Shown here in pieces: positions 51,401 to 62,339 of a stretch of DNA of 64,000 nt. The stretch lies in assembly GCA_027574665.1 (NCBI GenBank), contig CM050657.1:20013700-20077699 (forward strand), read 5' to 3'. Numbering within the stretch: the first letter of the stretch is position 1; each line of letters opens with the position of its first letter. The position numbers were made by a program, and so were the translations under genes. Source of the stretch: Rhynochetos jubatus (Eukaryota > Chordata > Aves > Eurypygiformes > Rhynochetidae). A model generated the notes under the pieces. That model was not told where the DNA came from. It did no database searches and saw only the letters and a program-made list of their open reading frames with translations.

Positions 51401-54400
51401 TCTGCAGTGCGGGAGCGAGTCTTTATTTGTTTGAGAAATGGTATTTAGAGCTTTGACACTATATAATAATGATTCATTGATACAGAATAGAAACTGTGGT
51501 TCTAGTCACAGTTACAAGTTGCAAATACTATTTTCAATTATTCATTGTTCCGTTAATCGCTGTTGCTTTGCTTTTACTGCAATAGGTCAGTCGTTCATCT
51601 TTGCTGGTAGAACAGCCTGCAGAAAAAAGATTGTTAGTGGAGGGTCAAATCATGAGCGTGGTGTGTGTCGAATCAGACTTGCAGAATACAAAACACGCAG
51701 ACAACTCATCGGACACGGAGATAGAGGATATGATTGCAGAAGGTTTGTAGTTTTTGTTTAAATGTCCACTTTTTCCCCTTCAGTTCTGCATGTTACAGAA
51801 TCCTGTCCCGTCTGTGCTTCTGGAATCTTTCTCCAGTCTTTACGCTGTTTTCAGGTGTTTTTTACTAGCTGCAGGTCGTAACAGCAGCTGCTGTAGATGC
51901 TCACAAATGTCGGCAGACTTGTCCTGCTTAGAACACAGTGGCCTCTGGCACAACTCATGAGCTAAATTGGCTTCCCCATGCAGTATCCGACATAATTGTC
52001 ATGATGGATCTTTTAGAACTCGGCAATCAACTATTTTGGATGTGTTAAACCATTATACTCTTCAAACCCAAATGTAGGTAGCCTCAGGAGTGTTATGAAA
52101 TGGAAATGAGACCATGGCCTGACCCAGAAAAGCCAAGTTATTCTTTAACTCACATCTTTATATAAATTCATCCAAGATTTGAACATCCAATATTTTTCAG
52201 CCACCTCTGGAATTTCTCTTCCACAGCTTGAGCAATTGCACAGCAGCTGGTTTTGGTGATCTGATTAAATCTGTCTTATTGCAACTCGTGGTTTCATTCT
52301 CTTAAACCACTTCTTTTTGCTCTTTCATGTCAGAGCAGGGTAAGAAGGGACAAATATAGTGCCTGCTGCTGCAGGTCTGCATCAGGGAATTGTCTGGCAA
52401 AAGCCGGAGGAGTGTCCCCTGAGCAGTAGCAAGTGTCACTGTAGTTGTGCTTCAGCTACTTCCCACTCCAGGCATTGTAAATTGTCAGTGAAAACAGTCC
52501 AACCCCCAGTTTCTTCACACAGGAACTTTCAAGGTAGCTTACTCAAAGAAAGAATTTTAAAAGGTTAATGCATTATGTCATTGCAGGAGAGCTTGAATTT
52601 AGACTGTGGAGTACCTGGGCCTTGTAATGAACTCTTTATAAGCAATTCATGAGGACTGTAACACTTCTCCTTAATTGTTGGCCACGTTTGAGGGCATACT
52701 TGCTCATGGATAGCTTGAAGTTTCACAGAAAAGCTGATTAAGTTGGTTGAATAACTTAATTGTAGGTTCAGTACGATTCACTTTGCTCAAGATCTTTTCT
52801 ACAGAGAGTGAAATCTATGACTTCCTTAGTTTGGCATATTTTTCTGTTAAAGTATTTAAGGAAACGTGTTCGAGATTTGAAAATCTTCTACCTACCTGCT
52901 TGAGATGAGAAATTTGAACATAATTTTGTGTCATTGAAACAGACTTCTTTGTGTCTCACTCCTTTCTTTAGAGGGACTGGATGAAATAGAAAATGATCTT
53001 CTGAAGTGCGAATTTTGTGGGAAAATGGGATATCCTAATAAGTTTCTACGGTCAAAAAGATTCTGTTCCACATCCTGTGCCAAAAGGTACTCTGTCTACT
53101 TATTGCTTATCGTTATCTGGGTAATGGAGTAGCAGGCAAATAGTATCTGATGCTGAAAAGTAAGAAAAAGTAGAACATGACTGCCTTCCACCCAAATTTG
53201 CAGAGTATATGGGTACAAAGGACTGTGGTAGGTTATAGTGTATTTCAAGAAGAGAGACAGTGGGAAATACTGTAATATTGTGGATCTCTTTCCAGAGGCT
53301 GCCATGAATGCTGTTGGATTTATGGGAAGGTGACAGGTATCATGGAAGAGAAATCCGTCAGGGGTTACTAAGTGTTTGGAAATTGTTGCAGAGGGTCATG
53401 GGCCACAAATTCTTACATATTTCTCATATTGCTAATGTCTTCTCTTGTTGAAAGAATGCTGGGCTAGGTCGGCTTTCTTAGTTTTGTGTGATGATAGGGG
53501 AAAAAAACCCACTGAATTCATAACTGAAATGCTGCACAGACCAAAAAACATCCTAAATGTTTTTAGCAGCAGTGTAAGAATTCTTCATTTGTATAGAGTA
53601 AAATAGAAATATTCCTAAGCATAAATAACTTGGTGTTTTCTAAAGCTTCTCCTTTCTTGAAATAGTAAGTGATGCCATTGCTTGTACATGGTTAGCAGAG
53701 GAAAATGGCTCATTCCTGTCTCCCTTTGGGTTTAGCGTCCTGCTTTTGTTTTGCTTGAGAGAGGAAGAATTCATAGTTAACATCTGAATGTAAAATCTTC
53801 CATTGTTACAGCTGGAAAATTGATATTTAATCCCAGATGGTTTAGGTGGGGAATAGTTTCTCATTTGTAATCAACACTTAGTTCTTTTTTTTTTTTTTTT
53901 CTTTTTGCGTCAGTGTGCCTAGAGACCACCTTTCTCTTATGTCTGTTGCTTTTTCAATCCCCAGTGTGAGGCATTTCCATTCTAAGTAGCAGAAATCCAG
54001 AAGGGATTTGGCTCTTTTGCCTCCATCCTCCTCTGACTGGGTGTCAGCTAGGCAGAGAATAAAAAAAAAGAAGCAAAAATGTGTAATGTGACTTTAAATG
54101 AAGCAGGATTGGGCTATGTGATAAAACACAAGGTATTTCTATTGTGGAAAATTTTTAAGAATGGGGAAGATTAACACCTTCCAAGGATGATCCAGATGTG
54201 TGTGATTTTGCATCAAGACAAGGGTTTGAGTGACCTCTGAGAGACCTTTCTCTTACATTCCTGTGACACCTACTGTCTTTGATCAGTTATGTTTCTGTAG
54301 ACAACAATGTAATTTTGTTACTTGACTGAACGCAGTCCAAAAAAAGATATTAGTGCATTATTGAATATATCTTACTTCTTCAGGCACAGCCTTAGTTGCA

Positions 54401-57400
54401 GTAAGAAATTTGGGCTGTTTACGTCAGACAAGACCAGTCGCTGGAATCGGAAATCAGATAGCCAAAGTCTTGGGCGACGCGGGCGTCGACCGAGTGGCCC
54501 TGATGGGGCGTCACGAGATCATTTTCTTAGACAGGTCTGTGGAATATTTGCTTAAAACTATGGCATTATTTTGGGAATTACAAATAAACTATAATACTGT
54601 AGTGTATTTGTACTACGTTTTCCAGCTTCCAATTACTTATCCATCTGCAGAAGAAGATATGGCTGCTCACGAAGATGCTGTTCCGGCTGCCATGACCACC
54701 CGTCTGCGAAGACAGAGTGAAAGAGAAAGAGAGCGTGAACTTAGGGAACTAAGAATTAGGAAAATGCCAGAGAGCATTGACTTGTTACCAGTGGTGCAAG
54801 CTGACCCATCAGTATGGACTGTTGATGAAGTCTGGGCCTTCATCCATTCTTTGCCTGGTATGTACAACAACTTGTTCCATTTTTTTAACAGTAAAGCTCC
54901 TTTTTAGTATTGGTGTGATGAGGAGGTGGTGTGGTAACAGCACCGGCGTGCTCATTAGTTCGTGATAGAGACAGGAATGTGATTTCTTTCCTCTTGCTTG
55001 TTTCTTCAGCACAAATCCCGTGTTGCTAGAACTAGTTCCACTTCCGCTGTTGCACCCCAGCTGACGGAGATTTGAGCTGTTCCTCCCTTCAGTCTGACTT
55101 CTCTCGAGAGGTCAGTAGAGAGATCAGACGCACTCCCTTCCCTTACTCCCTTTCTCCTCTTCCCTCCTTGTTGCTTATTCAGTAGAAGCAAGAAGGGAGT
55201 TATTTTCCATTATACCACTGAAAAAGTTGAAAGACCTGTAATGATATGTAATTAAAAAAGAATATGCAAGTTTCTTCTATACAGCTAAGTTTTGTTTTGC
55301 ACAGCTTTGCTCAGTAACTGAAATATAGAGAACTTCTTCACGCGGGCTGCACAAACTGGCAGACAAAGTGTTCTGAGAAATCAATCATCTCATTTCTCTT
55401 TATTTACAAACCTTTTCTTTAGCTCAATATTCACAGTTACCTTGATATCATCCTCAGGCTATTTGACTTTTCTCATTTCCTGGCTATCACAAGACTTAAA
55501 GTTTTGCTCCTTCTCTTTCCCAAGGATGTCATTCTGTCTGATCAGATCCTGTAATCCTTCTGGATCAGGAGGCAGATCTCCATAACAGCGGTCATACAGG
55601 AGTTTTTTATTGCTTACCCATGTAACTCACATGTCAAAACATTGAAACCCAGATTAAGATTGTTCCTAATTCTCTAGTTTAGAAAAGCTAAACCATTTTT
55701 CTGTGTATTCCATCAGGCTGATAGCCTGTAAGGAACGTACCTTCGCTGTGAAATCACACACGTTTTGACAGTTAATCTTTTATGACGTAGGTAAGGCAAA
55801 GAATTGAGTAAGGGATGTCTTAAACCAGCAAGAGTCATCCCCGAAGTATCTTTCTTCTGCTGGTTTAATTGCAGTTGAGTTACTCTGTCCGCTCCTGGGA
55901 ACCTGCAGTGATGTTGTAAAAGCCAGCAAAGCTCCTGAGGTTTAAGACCTGGTCATTCATATCTCTGTCCTTTAGCTGTGTTACTGGAGTGTGATTCTGT
56001 CGCTGCTGTTGTGGTTACGACTTTCATAGATTTGAGTCTTTTGTTAGTTCGCTATGTGACCCTAGGTTCTGCAGAAGAATAAACGATAGTCCCTGTCCTA
56101 GAAAACTTAAAGTGCCACATAAACACAGTTCACTAGCAAGTATGAAAACAGAAATACTATTCTTAAAATGTGGTTTCCGTTTTGAAACCAGCTGCTGGAT
56201 TTGGGGTTTTTGTATTCTTCAAACAAGGTAATCTTTGGTTTTAAGCAAACTTTATATTTTTCTCTGTTTATTAAAGATTTATTATAATTGCTCGTTCCCA
56301 TCCATATTAAGGTCTAGTTTTTTAAAAAAAAAAAATTCAGTAGGTACTGAAAATGATATTCACAACCTGCCAGAATTTTTGTTGTTACATAGCTACATTC
56401 ATGTTTTTTGGCAAATTTGGGGTTTAGTCAATATATTCTCAGCCATTCTCTTGACAATATTGTTTTTTTCAGTGCTCTTAAGCGTTGAATAATACGAGAA
56501 ATAACAGAATTGACTTTCCTTATGCTACTTTGCACTATGTACTTGGTGCAGCCCATCTGCCATGTTGTAGGAGTCAGCAGTTTGTCAGCCCTTCATAAAC
56601 ATTAGGGGCGTGTGTTTTGATCCACAGCTCTCTAGACAGAGTCTGTAACTGACAGCTAACTGCGGAGCCAGGTGTTCTTATCAGGCTCTTCCTGAATTCC
56701 TCTGGAGTCTTTTGGAGAAAGAAAGATTGTAGGATACTTCTACTGTCACTTATTTCTTCTGGGGGAATGAGGCAACAACAGTTTAAGCCCCAGCAGAGTT
56801 GTTCCTCCTTTCTTTCTTCAGTTGCAAGATTAATGGTCTTTCATCTGCTTCCCATCCATTTTTTAGCTGAGTTATTGCACAACAACCTATTGCAAAAGAG
56901 CCTGAGAACAGCCAACTGTGCTTGGATGGGGGAACTGAAATACATCAACTTTCATCCTTTGCTTTTCCGAAGTGACGCTGAGAAAAGCTGTTTTAGGAAA
57001 AGTTGCATTGAAATGCTTCCTATCCAGCTTAAAGACCAAAGCCTGCAACAATGAAAAATGGTCTATTTTAGTAGGACCACTTTGGTTCCTAAATGTAAAA
57101 ACTTCTCTTGGTCTCTGAGGTTCTTTGTAAATGCTGTGGTCTGACGGTCGTCACTTTCGGGTCCCAGGTCAGACATACAGTGATACCTTTCACAGAAATC
57201 CTCAGTACCTGACTTTGTTGTCAACACATAAATAAGAGCCTTTACGTTGATGATAGAGTGTGAAGTCCTGCTGAGAATGGTCAGCTGTCTTAGAAGCTTT
57301 TCTTCACGGTACCGGCCACGTTATCTTCTCTTGGTAGCACCGTTCCAGGAGCTCCCTGACAGCTCTGGGCTCCTGAAGGATACTGATTGTGGTACGTGTG

Positions 57401-59399
57401 TAGCTGGGCTGCACTAGTGCATCACTTCACCAGAAATACGAGATGTTGTGGGATGCATGCAAGCACTGAACTGTTTTAATGGCTTTAGTGGCTATTATAA
57501 ATACTGGTTGTGACAAACTAATTTGGGTTTTTCCTCCAAAAGAAACCACTCTTAATTTCATGTTAGAATAAATTATGCCCAAGAACTGGGCGTTTATCGT
57601 GTACTAAAGCTGCGTTGTTTAAAATGCTGTGCAAGATAGTCCATAGTCTTGATTAAAATTTAGGCAGCTGCTACAGAGGAACTGTTTCACTTCTGGGATT
57701 GTAGTTTAGAGAGTTGTATCCTAAACTACAGAGGTTTAGCCTGAAACCAGGGCTACAGTAAAAGTCCGTAAGACACCTTTTCCCTTTCAAATTATTTTTA
57801 ATCTTTTCCTTTCCGTAATAAAGTGGCAGCTAATTGTCACATGAGGTCTGTTTAACAAATCATTAAGGAAAGAATCAGGCTTTATTCTTTGTGAAAAGCT
57901 AACCTTTTCCAACCTTGAATGTTACCTCTGCTACACTGTAATAACGCGAGTGAATTAAGGTTTGGATGGCGATGCTTCCTTCCACGTTTCCTTTCTATTT
58001 GTCTCTTACAGGTTTGTAAACGTGTAAACCAGGAAATTAGACCACTTATTCTTTATAGAATTGAAATCTGAATATGCAAGAGGATGTGAAATTAGTCAGT
58101 TGCTCTCATCTGGGGTGGAAAAGAAGTTCTTCACAATATTTTCCTCTCTCTAATAGTGTACCTTTAGAAAAGGGGAAAAGCTAAAAATGCCAAAAAATGG
58201 GCTTAACCAAGGAATAATTAAAAGCAGGAGTGGAAGGTGGAACACAAAATGTGTCTGAAAGGCTCTGAGACAGATGGAAAGACCACTGGATTGAGAACAT
58301 AAATATATGAAAATCACAAAAAATGTGGCTATGGGGCACAAAGCTTCAAATAAACTGACAGTGAGTGGTTTTATTCACATTGTTAGAAGATACTTGTCCG
58401 TGTAACAGAGCTGCCATCCAACCAGGCATAACAGACGGCTTATGCTTAACAGATGGCCAGAACTTCTTTTGAGGAACGTTTTGTTTCCACAGTGTCCTTC
58501 AGTGGAAAGGTGCCCTCGGTTAGTGGGGACAGTCCAACCCACAAGGAGTCCCCTTCCTTACCTTGTAGGCCTCGGTAACTGAGACTATGTTATTTCATGT
58601 TCAGAAAAATTGTTTATCACTGCAAAAAAACCCCATCCAGCTCGTTTGAAGTTGCACTTGTTAAGTGAATTACTGCTGTGTATAAATGTTCCCTGGGGTA
58701 ACTGATGTTAACGGTTCTTGTGAGACAGTTACACTAAAGGCCATAAATCAAAATTCTGTTTACTTACCCCAGAGGTGGTAACATAGAGATGCAATTAATA
58801 CCTTCTGGAAATTGTAGGTAAGTGACTTTTCTCGTGGAGTTGTACATGGCTGTAGAGTGCGCACAACTTTTTATTGCAGGAAAGAGCCTGCTTGAATTAT
58901 GTTCTTGATTGCTATTTCAGTAGTGTTTTGCCGGTCTCTTCCAATTGCAAGATCATGGCAATTGTTCCTCTTAATGAAATGAGAAAGCAGTCTTTGCTAG
59001 GACTTGAATTTTTCATTGAGTAATTCTCCAATAGTTCTAGTGTAATTAGAAGCTGGAGTAAAAACGACTTTCGGATTATCTCAGAAGTTCCCATCATACT
59101 ATTGAACTCCTCCATACAGGTTCTACAGGCTAAAAGGGATGAGCACTGGAAATCATGTAATGGAAAAGCTCTAGCGTGGACAGAGTCATTGCATCCAAGA
59201 AAACACATTTCTAACCAGTAATTCATTTTCCTGTTGCCCTGTAGGTTGCCAAGATGTTGCAGATGAATTTAGAGCACAAGAAATTGATGGACAAGCTCTC
59301 CTCTTGTTGAAGGAGGATCACCTTATGAGTGCAATGAATATGAAGCTCGGACCTGCGTTAAAAATCTGTGCACGTATCAATTCATTGAAAGAATCCTAG
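33398..59399 (+). CDS. PHC3: PHC3, polyhomeotic homologue 3 (gene span, 15 coding exons)
   Basis: Subunit of canonical Polycomb repressive complex 1, acting in the nucleus in chromatin compaction and gene silencing. The coding exons sum to 2985 nt, giving 994 residues plus a stop; human PHC3 is about 983. Layout: a Ser/Thr-rich N-terminus; Gln-rich segments (about 60-100); a long Pro/Ser/Gln-rich, probably disordered middle (about 110-600); the HD1 homology segment [19 protein letters not shown] (707-725); an FCS zinc finger with C790, C793, C809 and C813; a charged [10 protein letters not shown] linker; and a C-terminal SAM domain (about 927-992) that in this family polymerises. The FCS finger binds nucleic acid by family knowledge. 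Resemblance to PHC3 rather than PHC1/2 is clear along the whole length. All introns are GT-AG and no disruption was seen. Confidence 0.97.
34262..35063 (+). pseudogene. CR1 ORF2 reverse transcriptase remnant, frameshifted
   Basis: Covers the last part of the RT domain, starting at the FADD catalytic motif, and the C-terminal segment of CR1 ORF2. It is broken by a frameshift between about 34530 and 34580 and lacks the endonuclease and the N-terminal RT. Not a host gene. Confidence 0.9.
34262..35138 (+). mobile_element. CR1 retrotransposon, 5'-truncated, with RT pseudogene
   Basis: About 0.88 kb in PHC3 intron 1. Two overlapping open frames in different phases (34262-34588 and 34572-35063) make up the C-terminal part of CR1 ORF2. 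The first contains the polymerase motif FADDTKLGG and [20 protein letters not shown]. The second runs [20 protein letters not shown] to a stop. A small deletion near 34530, where the MSQQCAQ-like stretch is expected, breaks the frame, so it is inactive. The 3' end is AACCTTAGTGATTCTGTGA. Confidence 0.94.
37395..37542 (+). CDS. PHC3: PHC3 coding exon 2
   Basis: Residues 6-54. [13 protein letters not shown], then a Thr/Ser-rich run, then [14 protein letters not shown], which is highly conserved in PHC proteins. GCCAG acceptor and GTACTG donor; ends in phase 0. Confidence 0.94.
38306..38464 (+). CDS. PHC3: PHC3 coding exon 3 (Gln-rich)
   Basis: 53 codons (55-107): [20 protein letters not shown], then [10 protein letters not shown] and a Gln-rich stretch to ATVPQ. 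CACAG acceptor and GTGAGA donor. Confidence 0.96.
39883..39960 (+). CDS. PHC3: PHC3 coding exon 4
   Basis: 26 codons (108-133): [20 protein letters not shown] then SMSQTS. TTTAG acceptor and GTACGT donor. In phase 0 on both sides, so skipping would keep frame. Confidence 0.93.
41546..41704 (+). CDS. PHC3: PHC3 coding exon 5
   Basis: 53 codons (134-186): [20 protein letters not shown] onward to [15 protein letters not shown], conserved in PHC proteins. CTTAG acceptor and GTACGT donor. Confidence 0.95.
42177..42275 (+). CDS. PHC3: PHC3 coding exon 6
   Basis: 33 codons (187-219): [19 protein letters not shown], a Ser run, then CQSAATQ. ACAG acceptor and GTGAGC donor, phase 0 both sides. Confidence 0.94.
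42421..42553 (-). repeat. duplicated PRKCI exon 2 / intron 1 segment inside PHC3 intron 6
   Basis: 133-bp copy of 22604-22734 in the same orientation on the plus strand. Because intronic sequence is included it is a DNA-level duplicate, not a processed copy. Its exon-derived part still reads TYFEPS on the minus strand. Since PHC3 is transcribed from the plus strand, the PHC3 pre-mRNA carries it antisense to PRKCI. Confidence 0.88.
43107..43131. repeat. perfect short inverted repeat
   Basis: Arms AATAAGCTAT and ATAGCTTATT separated by 5 nt, directly after a doubled CATATATAGT-like stretch. AT-rich, probably neutral. Confidence 0.8.
45342..45576 (+). CDS. PHC3: PHC3 coding exon 7
   Basis: Residues 220-297: [20 protein letters not shown] onward to [16 protein letters not shown] acceptor and GTAGGA donor. 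A298 is split with exon 8. Confidence 0.95.
47038..47915 (+). CDS. PHC3: PHC3 coding exon 8 (large central exon)
   Basis: 878 nt, residues 299-590. Starts [20 protein letters not shown]. Pro/Gln/Ser-rich throughout with few charged residues, so probably disordered. Ends [15 protein letters not shown] at a GTAAGT donor; the frame remains open for about 14 more codons into the intron. CACAG acceptor. Confidence 0.97.
49345..49495 (+). CDS. PHC3: PHC3 coding exon 9
   Basis: Residues 591-640: [20 protein letters not shown], then [20 protein letters not shown] to EDPLS. Acidic patch followed by Pro-rich sequence. GCAG acceptor and GTGAGA donor. Confidence 0.94.
49657..49744 (+). repeat. 43-bp tandem duplication in PHC3 intron 9
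   Basis: Two adjacent copies beginning GAATGAATGGTTCAGTCCCC, at 49657-49699 and 49700-49744. They differ by one substitution (TCGTG/TCATG) and a 2-bp TG expansion. Confidence 0.95.
50584..50837 (+). CDS. PHC3: PHC3 coding exon 10 (HD1 segment)
   Basis: Residues 642-725. Starts [18 protein letters not shown] and ends with the HD1 homology segment, [19 protein letters not shown], shared by all polyhomeotic proteins. TTCAG acceptor and GTAAGT donor. Confidence 0.96.
51586..51742 (+). CDS. PHC3: PHC3 coding exon 11
   Basis: Residues 726-777: [20 protein letters not shown] onward to [23 protein letters not shown] acceptor and GTTTGT donor (less usual but GT-AG). E778 is split with exon 12. Confidence 0.94.
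52972..53086 (+). CDS. PHC3: PHC3 coding exon 12 (FCS zinc finger)
   Basis: Residues 779-815: [20 protein letters not shown] then [14 protein letters not shown]. The four cysteines C790, C793, C809 and C813 form the FCS finger. TTTAG acceptor and GTACTC donor; R816 is split with exon 13. Confidence 0.96.
54384..54534 (+). CDS. PHC3: PHC3 coding exon 13
   Basis: Residues 817-866: [20 protein letters not shown], then a basic stretch ([16 protein letters not shown]) to FLRQ. TTCAG acceptor and GTCTGT donor. Intron 13 after it is only 91 nt. Confidence 0.94.
54626..54857 (+). CDS. PHC3: PHC3 coding exon 14 (linker and start of SAM)
   Basis: Residues 867-943: [20 protein letters not shown], then the charged [18 protein letters not shown] and the first SAM helix [18 protein letters not shown] acceptor and GTATGT donor. 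Confidence 0.96.
54858..59244 (+). other. PHC3: PHC3 intron 14
   Basis: 4.4-kb intron splitting the SAM domain. I find no exon, transposon or repeat I can name. Open frames of up to 104 codons lack family resemblance. Confidence 0.75.
59245..59399 (+). CDS. PHC3: PHC3 coding exon 15 (rest of SAM) and stop
   Basis: Residues 945-994: [20 protein letters not shown], then [20 protein letters not shown] to SLKES and TAG (59397-59399). Completes the SAM domain, which the 4.4-kb intron 14 splits. GTAG acceptor. Confidence 0.97.
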
Positions 59400-60184
59400 G
59401 GGTGAACGTGAAGGTTTAAGCAACAGCTCCTCAGTGACAGAACCGACAGTAATACGCCAGCATCTTCACTGTGGCATGAGCGTTACTGTGATGTTTTGTT
59501 AAATACATGGTGTTTTTCCCACACAGAGACTTAAAAATGCTCCTTTGATGATACCAGGTAATCCTCTGTAGTTTCCAACAATTAATAGGTTCATGGTAAA
59601 GCCTGAGTAATACTTTGAGTTGAAGTGGGAGTTCATGGAAAACCATGAAGTGAAATATGCTGTGATAGGTTAAATATTTCCCAATATGTACTTTATGTTT
59701 TAAGTTTAACATGGCAGTAGCCCCCACCCACACCCCCTCCCCAGTCTAAACACCATTTAAATTGTGTTGCTTTATTCAGAAAGATTTTTCCCACATACAA
59801 GAGTTTTTGGACTGAACTAACAGAAGTGTCCACAGACGCTGTGGAGGCACTAATAACAGTAAAATGCTATGCATTTCGTTGTGCTCTCTGAGTTTCTTTT
59901 AGTCTTGAGCAAATTGGAAGGGGTAGGTTGGCAGCCGGTTTTCCTTGCGTAGGCTTACCCTCATCTCTGACACTGTAGTTTTTTTCTTGAAGTCTGAAAA
60001 TACTTTAATCCATGTAGAAGCCTCATCGAAATCCTCCTCATCAGGCTACTGAAATGCAATGGCACGACACTCTTGCCGGAGGGAACTGAAGCACATGTTA
60101 CTTTACTCTTTGTATGCTGCTATGCACTAAGAGGGCATTAAGGTGTTGGGTTTGTAGTTTCACGTGCTGCTAGTTAAACTAGAC

Positions 60185-61107
60185 CAGCAGTTCTCAAATT
60201 GGGGTTCAGAGTGAATCCTGAGAAGGTGTGAGAATGCTCAGGGTTCAGGTTCCTAAATGCCTGAGCGTGAGGGGCTGACAACTGCAGCCAGAACTAGCTC
60301 ATCCTGAGACAAGTGTACTTCAGAGACTGGAGGTAGAGAAGGGGTGTAGCACAGCTCAGATGCTCTTTTTCTTGATACCTCTTCTAACTTGGCTTTCCCT
60401 GTAATGCATTCCCATTGCCGCACTGGAAGCTTCCAAGCACTTTGTATTTGTCCACTGGCTAGCGTAAGCTGGGCTTGCAGTAGCCTGAGGAGGGAGCATG
60501 GTGAGTTGCTCGGTGAGGTCCTCCCAGAGCTCAGTGTAGGAGCTGCTGCTGCAGTGAGGGACCCTGGAGCTGCAGGAGGGAAGGAGGAGTGCCACTGCTA
60601 GGCAGCCAGGAGAAATCTGCTTTGTCCCTCTGGCAGAAGATTTTGGCTTGGATGCTGCAGACCCAGGCAGTGGGATTTTAGTGTCTGCCTCTGTCTTCCC
60701 TCTCTTGCACTCTGTGCGGGACAGATAGGTGTTTCCCCAGTTACTGACAGACTCAGAAGCTGCTTGGGCTGTGAGGCAGCAGCGCCTTCTCGGCCTTCAC
60801 TTCCCCATCACCTGTGTACGGATGTTTGTGGATGTATTTTGTACCTTCTGTTCTCTGCCTTTTGCGGCCTCACTCCCCTTACGTACAGACCTAGGTCCCT
60901 AAGCTCCTGTATAGGGAAAGAAGGGCACCTGTGCTGATAGAGCCGTCGTGTATATTTGAATGAAATATATGTATGTGTCTGCAAATAATGGATTTTGTAT
61001 TTTATGCAAATTGATACATAATGTATGATTGTGTAGGGAGATATTCAGGGGGGCCCTAAAGTATTCCTGAAAAGAAGAGGAACTGATCTAAAGTTTGAGA
61101 ACTGCTG
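60185..61107. mobile_element. hAT-type (Charlie-like) DNA transposon, non-autonomous
   Basis: About 923 bp bounded by perfect 14-bp terminal inverted repeats: CAGCAGTTCTCAAA at 60185-60198 and TTTGAGAACTGCTG at 61094-61107. This terminus is typical of hAT/Charlie elements. Flanking 8-mers AACTAGAC (60177-60184) and ACCTAGAT (61108-61115) agree at 6 of 8 positions, fitting a decayed 8-bp target duplication. No transposase frame remains. It lies in the PHC3 3' UTR or just beyond it. Subfamily unknown. Confidence 0.82.
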
Positions 61108-61554
61108 ACCTAGATGAAAAGGCGTCAATGCACATACACTGGCTGAAAGGAAGGTTTATGACAGGTAGATTAATATGCGTTTTATTTAACTGATGACTTT
61201 AAAGAGTAAATTGGGATTGTGGAAAAATCTGTGCTTCATTTTCCTTTAATTAGACTATTGCTTTGTTTCTATTATCAGACTTTCTACCATTATCTTCCAG
61301 AAATCAACGTTAGAATCGTTGTTTTTAATTACAGCTGTTTGAGCTTACTAATAGCAGACGTTATTAATATTTTTATTAACCACTGAAGCTCCAAGTTAGG
61401 ACAAGCCGTTGCTGTTATGTACTAGGATGTGATGAGAGCCCTTATCCAAATGGCACCAAAGGCTTTAGAGAATTAATTGATATCTGGGTTTATTTTGGAG
61501 GGAAGTGGCTAAGCACTTTCTAATTTATTTTTCTGTCTTCAGTTGCTGTTGTCA

Positions 61555-61560
61555 AATAAA
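61555..61560 (+). terminator. candidate PHC3 polyadenylation signal (proximal)
   Basis: First canonical AATAAA after the PHC3 stop codon, with TTGAAGGTT and TTTGGCC following. Placement by motif only. Confidence 0.45.
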
Positions 61561-62317
61561 CTTCTTAGTTGAAGGTTCGACGTTTGGCCAATGTTCATTT
61601 GAAAAATATTCAAGTGGTGAAGACAGTAGGTTCCCATTTGTAGCATTTCTGTAAGATACACCCTGTAGTATATCTGTAACATATGTTCTAAAGGATGCGT
61701 TCTGTTTTGATGAGCTAATTGAAGACTAAAGAGTTCTTAGATATTTATCCTTTGGCTTTTGTCTTAAAGTTTTATTATTTTTATACGAAAATTTCACTGG
61801 CTAATTTTTAATCTGTCTTCTGATTGTACTGTTCTTTGGCAATGTAAAAAGTAGGTATACGTATACGTGATTTGATAATGGCTTAAGGCATATCTGAAAA
61901 TGTGGACTTAGGAGTCTTACTTAGCCCTGCAGTTAATCAGTGTTGTTACATGCATGAGAATTTCAGGGTTGTTTTAATTTTGCTTTATTAGACAGCTTTC
62001 AGGAGAACTTCTACAGCTAGTGTTTATATATGACATAATCACTGACAGATGCCAGGGGCTCAGGGCAGACCTCATTAATGCACGTCCGTTCGGGTTCTTC
62101 TGGTACACTACGTTTCCTGTGGTTTTGGGAGAGCCACAGATAGTGAGTTATGCTTTAAATATTCATGAGCGTAGCAACTGAGAATGTGGGCCTTATGCAC
62201 ATCGAAAGTTTTTTCTCCTTCACTGATTTTTGGCATTAAGCAGGAACTCAAAAGCAGACACAGCTATACGAACCCGAAGTGCACGTGTACTGGAGTGTTT
62301 GCCAGTATAGCTGTGTC

Positions 62318-62339
62318 AATAAAATCGGTTTAAAATAAA
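62318..62339 (+). terminator. candidate PHC3 polyadenylation signals (distal pair)
   Basis: Two AATAAA hexamers at 62318-62323 and 62334-62339, followed within 30 nt by the GT-rich CCTGTATGTGAAGGTAGG. A better downstream element than at 61555. Confidence 0.4.

Larger units (their letters stand above)
45577..54625 (+). other. PHC3: PHC3 introns 7-13
   Basis: Introns 45577-47037, 47916-49344, 49496-50583, 50838-51585, 51743-52971, 53087-54383 and 54535-54625. Intron 9 has the 43-bp tandem duplication (49657-49744), and intron 12 a T16 run (53885-53900). No other element recognised. Confidence 0.8.
59400..62323 (+). other. PHC3: probable PHC3 3' UTR
   Basis: No AATAAA was found before 61555. 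Candidate polyadenylation signals are at 61555-61560, 62318-62323 and 62334-62339 (the last two followed by GT-rich sequence), and 63246-63251. If the first is used the 3' UTR is about 2.2 kb and includes the hAT insertion. The end is uncertain. Confidence 0.5.

Noticed and set aside
61853-61869. GTATACGTATAC palindrome
   Set aside because: Short and isolated, expected by chance in this length of sequence.
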